From Galdieria sulphuraria (Eukaryota; Rhodophyta; Bangiophyceae; Galdieriales; Galdieriaceae), in the NCBI RefSeq assembly GCF_000341285.1, contig NW_005178434.1, positions 1 through 64,000 on the forward strand: DNA of 64,000 bases, read 5' to 3'. This document shows, piece after piece, positions 57,780 through 64,000 of this stretch; position 1 is the first letter of the stretch; every line of letters begins with the position of its first letter. Position numbers and translations under genes: made by a program. The notes under the pieces were generated by a model that was given only the letters and a program-made list of their open reading frames with translations, was not told where the DNA came from and ran no database searches.

Positions 57780-59150
57780 TTACTGTCGTTGTTGTTGGGT
57801 ACAAAATCTTTTGATAGTTAATAGTTGTCGGGTTGCAGCATTGTCTTCCATATGAGTATCTGCATCTCCTTTTGTTATTTCTGCAAGGGATTGATTTCGT
57901 GTCAACTTGGATTCCACTTTAGAATTCGTTGTTTCCCTCATATTGGATTGAAGTGCTCTTATCAACTTGTCTGCTTCCTCCACATGACATCGGTAAGGAG
58001 AAAAGGAAGGCTCCAAAGTGGTATTGATACAGTTGTGATTTGGATGGGTTACACGACCAGTTACTAGCTTGTGCCAGCTTTTGTGACATTCTTCAACAAT
58101 TTCCATGGCATAGGAGCGACTTTGTATCTCTTCTCGAAAGGCAAATAAATTTTCCTTTTTCCCATCTGGGATTTTGTAAGTGCGGAACCAAGAAAAAGTG
58201 GCATGTTGTAAACCAGGTAACATCCTAAAGCCATAAACATTAGGAAGACTATATAATTCAAAGACTTACCTATACAAATCATCCACGTCATTGAGTTCTT
58301 CAGCAAGACGATCATGAACATCGATTGCCACAATCTTCCAATCCATTTCTCCACTATCGATCATTCCCAATACTCCCAACACTTTCACTTGTTTAATTTC
58401 GCCAACTTTTGCTATAGTTGTTCCAATTTCACAAACATCCAAAGGATCTCCGTCTCCCAACGCTCCCGTCTCCATATGTACCTATACTTACCTTGAGATA
58501 ACAACCATAACCAACCCAATTGCACAACATTACTTGCGACGGATCCTCCCAAGTCTGAGGAAAACATCCATAATTCCAGATATATCCTTTATATGGATAT
58601 ACGTTGTGTACATATCGTCGTTTACCGTTCTTCGTGTCTTGTACAATGGGGGCCAAAGGTTCAGCAGATTTCAGCTCCAACTTGGCGTTTGTCCATCGAG
58701 GAATTTCAACAATCATATTTAGTATTCCTTTCTGTTTATCTACGTACAAAGGAATGTCGTGTAAGGGGTTGATCCATCCGTAGCCATTCTTTTCAAAGTA
58801 ATACCAGACGTCATCAGGGTCTTCTGGATTCTGTGACTATTATATTGTCTACAATCTTTTTGAAAACTGTAAGCAACTTACCAATAATTTGCGAGTAAGA
58901 TAAGTAGCGTCGTTTGGATCCATTCTTTCAATCTGCACAATGGAAGAGTTGACTGTGAGATGTCTCTTTCCTTCGGGATGTTCAAAATGGAGCCTAATTG
59001 AAAACAGACATTGGAAAATACAAAATATTTATCAAAAGGCTACAAAAGACAAATATGTCCTCCTCAAAGTATTATTAGGATACGTAGAAAAATGTTAAGA
59101 TTGCAAAGAGAAAGAAAAAAATGCCACTCCTTATTTGTTCTTCGCGCCAT
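57780..59150 (-). CDS. PPA: Soluble inorganic pyrophosphatase (family I) with extensions
   Basis: Exons 59128-59150 (tentative), 58882-58993, 58534-58830, 58270-58481 and 57780-58224 give about 362 residues. The eukaryotic family I core is intact: [30 protein letters not shown], the metal-binding [29 protein letters not shown] and [10 protein letters not shown]. It hydrolyses pyrophosphate released by biosynthesis. A stretch of about 45 residues precedes the core and about 85 hydrophilic residues follow it (PNHNC...QQQRQ); neither is usual. The 23-nt first exon is chosen because it supplies an ATG and fits phase, but its intron (134 nt) is long for this window and its ATG is 3 bp from a divergent start. 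An alternative start is the ATG near 58943. Confidence 0.85.
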
Positions 59151-59153
59151 TGA

Positions 59154-59935
59154 ATGTTTTTTGCATTGAAAAAGGAAAGTAATGCTCCAACAGAAAGAAA
59201 GTCCAAAAGTTTGACTACCACACCCGAAAAACCATTAAGAAAATGTAAGTAGTAGTTAACACACAAGTCACAAACTAAAGTTGACCTAGTCTCTCTATCC
59301 AAAGCACTGTCTGAGTCACAACCTCAAGATGAAACTTCACCTGCATCGAAAGACAAAAAACCATTTTTCATTCATTTGGACAACATATGCAACTCTCAAA
59401 ACAAGTTCAATGCAAAAGAAACTTCTCACTTTTCGTTACATACGAAGAATAAAACGACAACGCAACAACTCCATTGTTCAGAACAAATAACTCATGTCAA
59501 TAACACCAACCAAACAGGCAATGAATTACAGAAGACAATGACTGAAGATATCATCGAAAGTTTCTCATCCATATTAGCTGACATAAAGGTAACCATCTCA
59601 GTTTTTATAAAAAGTCTAGAGATGAACAATATATGTAGCCTTCTTCATGTCATACAGAAACAATTTCCAAAGAGACAAAGGACTCCTTTAATGATGCGTT
59701 GACAGAACAAATGGAGAGTCATTTGTCTCGAAATGAACTAGAGACTGCTATCCAACTTTTGGAAGAAAACTATGAAATGGCGACAACACTAATGCAGAAA
59801 ATACAGCTTACAGATTTGCCAGAATATTTAGGACTTGTGTCACAAATGACTTTGCGGATAGAAAATGCCTTTCAAACTATCAACGGTATTCCTTCGTTGT
59901 TGGTTAAATACTCAACACTCAAAGGCTATTTGTAG
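59154..59935 (+). CDS. Coiled-coil protein, unknown
   Basis: Exons 59154-59244, 59281-59588 and 59675-59935 give about 219 residues. The N-terminal third is basic and Ser/Thr/Pro-rich, the middle is Asn/Thr/Gln-rich and probably disordered, and the last 90 residues are helical with heptad character (NELETAIQLLEENYEMATTLMQKI). No family recognised; small subunits of tethering or BLOC/BORC-type complexes look similar, but this is only a resemblance. Intron 1 is 36 nt, and the acceptor of intron 2 is GAG, so both junctions are uncertain. Confidence 0.45.
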
Positions 59936-60295
59936 CTCTCGTGGAGTATACAGAAAACCAAATATTTTCCACCGAAATAACTTATCTTTTGAAGTATGCA
60001 TGGGACTTTGAAAAGGTTCCTCTTTGATACCTTTCTCGAAATTGCAAAAACTCCTTATCGAGGTAGTGAATAATTCTTCCCAGATATGTTTAACATACTT
60101 ATTTACAGAGCATTTATAGACTCAAGCAAGTTGCTATTTCCAGTCTTCCATCTGTCACTTTTGCACAAAAGATTGCAAGTAAACCGACTCGTTTTGTTTT
60201 ACTTTTCTCAACACATCGAAGCAATGAGTTCAACAGACGCTACAATAAATTCATCATTTCTCGAGAAGCCATCATTCGTATTCGACATAAAGAAG
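59936..60295. other. Short intergenic stretch before DIS3
   Basis: No separate gene seen. The DIS3 frame is open upstream through ATGs at 60224 and 60086, so a longer N-terminus is possible. The interval otherwise should hold the DIS3 promoter and the 3' flank of the previous gene. Confidence 0.5.
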
Positions 60296-63200
60296 ATGAA
60301 TGTGCGAGGAAAAAGTTTTATTAAGCGAACCAGAAAGGGAAATATAGCTAAAGTTACAAAAGAGCACTATTTAAGAGATGATATTCCATGTCTCTCTCCA
60401 CTGTGTACGACTTGTCCACACAAGGTAACGTAATTTGCTCTCTTGTTCTGGTTGCAACATCATAGGCAAATACTCTCGTTAGGAAGTAAAGTTATTAAGC
60501 AACTCTGCAGAGTTTTACCTCATACCAGATACTAATATTGTTCTTCACCAGCTTGATTTATTGGAAAGTGATGTGGTGACCGATGTGATATTGTTACAGA
60601 CTGTATTACAAGAGGTACGTGTTCCTGCCCTACACTCGCCTTATAGTAAACCTTCCAAAGACAAGGAACCGAAATATGTCCGTTTATGAGAGGTTGAAAA
60701 AGCTGCTAAATGACCAAAGTCGATCTTTCGTCTCCTTCTCCAACGAGCACCATAAGGAAACCTTCATTGAGAGACAAAAAGACGAGACTTCCAATGACTA
60801 CAATGACAGATCTATACGAGTCGCCGCAAGATGGTATACGACACATTTGAACAGGAGGAAACGAGTTGTTTTGTTAACAAATGATAAGAATAATGCAAAA
60901 GGTGCAAGAGGAGAAGGAGTAGAAGCTCTATCAGTCGAAGAGTTTGTGACTTTGTATGAGAGCAGGCATCCACATATTCGTGAATTGGTTGCAGCGAATA
61001 CTGCAGATTCGAGTGAAGAACAAGGTATTTATTCTCTTCATTGTATAAGCCAAGCTCATTTTCACGTTGTTTCCGTAGAAGATGATCGCAAACGCAAATT
61101 TTTATATGATGAATACTGGAATACCCAACAAATACAAAATGCTTTAAATGCCAATAGAGTTGTGGAAGTAAGGAGTTTCCGTTTGGTGAGAACTTGAGGA
61201 ATTTGATATGATTTAGGGTGTATTTCACGCCAATTCTTATAATTGTATGGAAGGAAAAGTACTCTACTCCGGAAAGAGTCAGCAACAATCTGCGAAAACC
61301 ATTCTCGTTTCTGGTATTAAGAATATCAATCGAGCCATTGATGGAGATGTTGTCTTTGTAGAACTTCTTCCAGAGGAAATGGTAAGCTTTTTATCCAACT
61401 TGCCATACCGAAGAAATTCATTTCGCGTGGTAGTGGTGTACTCCGTCAACTGAAGTAAAGGAAGATATAGAAGAAGCCATTGAAGAAGCGGAAACCTCAA
61501 AGCCACCATCTACCGTTATTCAAAACATCAATGTTCGCAAGGAAGTTACTGGAAGAGTTGTAGCTATCAAGCGTCGCAATTGGAGACCCTATTGTGGTTC
61601 CTTACAAGCAAAAGGGTCGTCTCATTTAACTTTGTTTATTCCTGTAATAATTAGCATTCTTCATATCTCAATTATTTGTGTTAATATTTTGCTCAAGGTG
61701 GATAAACGCATTCCGAAGATAAGAATCCATTCAAGACGAGTTTCTGATTTGACTGATAAACGGATTGTCGTTTCTATTGACTCATGGGAAAGAAATTCCA
61801 TGTTTCCATCGTAAGTCACTTTTTGTTTTCTATGTATTGTAGTTATATTCTTTTAGTGGTCATGTCATTGAAGAATTAGGAGTTGAGGGTGACATAGAAA
61901 CCGAAACCAAGGTTTTGTTGCATGAGAATTCGATCATTACTAGAGCTTTTCCGAAAGCAGTTTTGGAATGTTTACCAGCCGATGACTTGCAATTTTCGCC
62001 AGATATGCTTAAGAACCGAAAAGATTTACAAAGTTTATGCATATTTAGTATCGATCCTCCAGGATGTACTGATATTGATGACGCCCTTAGTATTCAACTG
62101 GATGAGAATCACAACTATATGGTAGGAAAGCTTGCTCACCATTTTGTTCTTTTCATAAATGCAAATAGGTTGGAGTTCATATAGCAGACGTGACCAGTTT
62201 TATTTCTCGAGACACTGCATTGGATAAAGAAGCAGCAGATCGTTCTACTACTGTCTATTTGGCAGACAGAAGAATTGAAATGTTGCCTCCTCGACTTTCG
62301 TCTGATCTTTGTAGCTTGAAAGGTATTTTAACTAGGAAGCATCTTACTGTTGCTAATCTGAAGCAAAGAAAACGAAACTAGATTGGCTTTCTCTGCATTT
62401 ATAACAATAGACCATGAAGGAAATGTTCTACATTATGACTTTGCACGTACCATCATTCGTTCTCGAAAAGCCTTTACCTATGCTGAAGCCCAAGATTATC
62501 TCAATCAAGCCAGAAAGAAGGAAACCAAAGAGGTGAGATGTTTCTTCACTGAAAGAATGCCAATCAAATATAACAACTACTTAGTGTACAGAAATAGAAC
62601 TTTCTCTTTTGCGTCTAATGGATATTGCACAGAAACTTCGAAAGCGACGTTTTGAAAATGGTGCTCTTCGTTTATCATCTCCTGAAGTTCGGTTTGAAAC
62701 CGATCAAGTAAGATACTAACACGTTCTAATAACTCGAAAATATTCACCTGTGTAAAAGGAAGGAGACGAAATCACAAATGTCTCCGTTTATGAGACTCAT
62801 GAAACCAATGAATTGGTATTATGGTTTACTTGAGTTGCTTTATATATACTTAGTGTTATTTAGGTGGAGGAATATATGTTATTGACCAATGTTGTTGTTG
62901 CTCAACGTATCTCAAAGTAAGGAATGACTCATTTTGAACCCCAAATTTTGTGCTGACAATACTTGCAACATCAGATCATTTCCTAGTTGTGCTCTACTCA
63001 GAAGACATCCCATTCCCAACAAGGAAATGTTTGAACCTTTGTTGAAAATTGCAGCTGCCGTAAGTATTTGAGTACGCTTAAAATTTCAAGCTAAATCAAC
63101 ATGTTTTTATTTTAGTTGAGTGTAGAGATAGATGTGTCCTCGAACAAACAGCTTTCACGTTCTTTGGAGAAAATTCAAGAAAAGTTCGACGAAGAGAACG

Positions 63201-63994
63201 ACCCTTTCAAGGCAACGTTGTTTCGAATCAGTACCACTCGATGTATGACTCAAGCTTTGTATTTTTCTGCTGGAGAAGTAAGTTGTTCGTGAAAATCCGG
63301 ATTGCATTCTTTTGTTTTTTTTCGTAGGCATCGCAAGAAGAATATTTTCATTATGGATTGGCATCAACTATTTATACACATTTTACTTCACCTATACGAA
63401 GATATGCAGGTAAGATTCATTTTAATAGTGAACAGTTCTTCCCGTTTCAAACAAAGTGGAAGATATCATTGTGCATCGAATGCTTAGTGGTAGTATTGGT
63501 TATACTTCATTTCCAGATAGTCTGTTGAACTCAAAGGCTATTCAGAAGATTGCAGGTATTTCCTTTTTTATATTTTCGCTATAAATATGGACTGACACGA
63601 GCAGATCACTTGAATGAAAGACATCGTGCTGCCCAAAAGGCGGCGAGAGACTCCGTTGCTTTGCATACTTTGCGACTATTCCGAGGTGAACAAAGGGAAG
63701 AAGAAGGAAGAGTGTTCCGTCTTCTTACCAACGGTATTGTAGTTATGTTGCCAAGGTTAGTAATAGAAAGTTGGGCGTCTTCTATTGAGGAGTAACAGGA
63801 ATGGTAGATATGGATTAGAAGGATTGGTGCGCTTTGAAAAGAATTCTTCCGCTACCTTATTCGATGAAGATAAGCAGCTTTTAATCACACCTAAAGGAAC
63901 TAGACTAAAAATATTCGACAGAGTAAGAGTTTCCATTCAATTAGATGCACAAGTCAATCCGGCAGGTCAACTTGTGATTCATTTGATAGAGTAA
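60296..63994 (+). CDS. DIS3: DIS3/RRP44 exosome ribonuclease
   Basis: Eighteen exons: 60296-60424, 60483-60614, 60661-61167, 61217-61381, 61434-61643, 61698-61810, 61857-62121, 62169-62322, 62369-62532, 62585-62707, 62759-62815, 62864-62916, 62975-63059, 63116-63277, 63328-63409, 63457-63555, 63605-63755 and 63799-63994, about 948 residues, the normal DIS3 length. It opens with [11 protein letters not shown] and [10 protein letters not shown] (CR3 motif with Cys). The PIN endonuclease follows ([22 protein letters not shown]), then cold-shock domains ([18 protein letters not shown]), the RNB exonuclease ([34 protein letters not shown]) and the S1 domain. It is the catalytic subunit of the nuclear and cytoplasmic RNA exosome. 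Start choice follows family alignment; upstream in-frame ATGs exist at 60224 and 60086. Confidence 0.93.
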
Positions 63995-64000
63995 AAATAT

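Noticed and set aside
59075-59302. Minus-strand open frame with hydrophobic segments, candidate membrane protein
   Set aside because: It spans the first intron of pyrophosphatase and the first exon of the opposite gene, shows no family motif, and its hydrophobicity comes from T-rich intron sequence.
1-64000. Transposons, virus-like elements, CRISPR arrays or rRNA genes
   Set aside because: No transposase, reverse transcriptase, integrase, capsid or long terminal repeat signatures, no direct-repeat-spacer arrays and no rRNA-like stretches were seen on reading both strands.

Overview
The window reads as a compact, AT-rich eukaryotic nuclear genome. It has closely packed genes on both strands, many spliceosomal introns of about 36-90 nt (mostly GT-AG), short intergenic gaps, and a mixture of typical eukaryotic proteins (separase, SF3B3, alpha-COP, CLASP, MO25, LAMTOR3, seipin, DIS3) with plastid or endosymbiont-type proteins (HCF101, YidD, a bacterial-type MutL). 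Gene style, the sugar transporter and the intron sizes suggest a unicellular cyanidiophycean red alga close to Galdieria. That is an inference; no species marker was available to confirm it.

Layout. 0.4-4 kb: a sugar transporter and a decayed zinc alcohol dehydrogenase. 4.6-10.3 kb: GH31 alpha-glucosidase, SHMT and an adrenodoxin-type ferredoxin. 10.6-19.4 kb: MO25 (minus), a 17-exon separase and, 30 bp downstream, a small YidD gene. 19.4-20.6 kb: a tetraspanin-like membrane protein. 20.7-30.5 kb: SF3B3 convergent with NAR1, then an unknown protein and CLASP on the minus strand. 30.7-32.8 kb: tRNA-Arg(ACG) and HCF101. 32.9-36.3 kb: a probable plastid membrane protein, a C2-like protein and a TrpD2/YbiB-like protein. 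36.5-41.8 kb: alpha-COP convergent with GPDH. 42.2-49.3 kb: HslU, an unknown protein, SSB, a secreted protein and MutL. 49.3-54.4 kb: an unknown helical protein abutting LAMTOR3, then the YME1/FtsH-type protease. 54.7-64 kb: a small mitochondrial protein, seipin, an FBPase-like protein, soluble pyrophosphatase, a coiled-coil protein and DIS3/RRP44.

Most proteins had to be assembled across introns by matching phase and splice signals. I give these models with explicit exon limits; single junctions may be off by a few bases. Nothing in the window looks like a transposon, virus-derived element or CRISPR array. The points most worth following up are: a 68-bp tandem duplication sitting on an exon-intron junction of GPDH (possible intron birth); an FBPase homologue that has lost its metal-binding aspartates; several gene pairs with zero to three bases between stop and start, or with overlapping 3' coding ends; and an organelle-type MutL.
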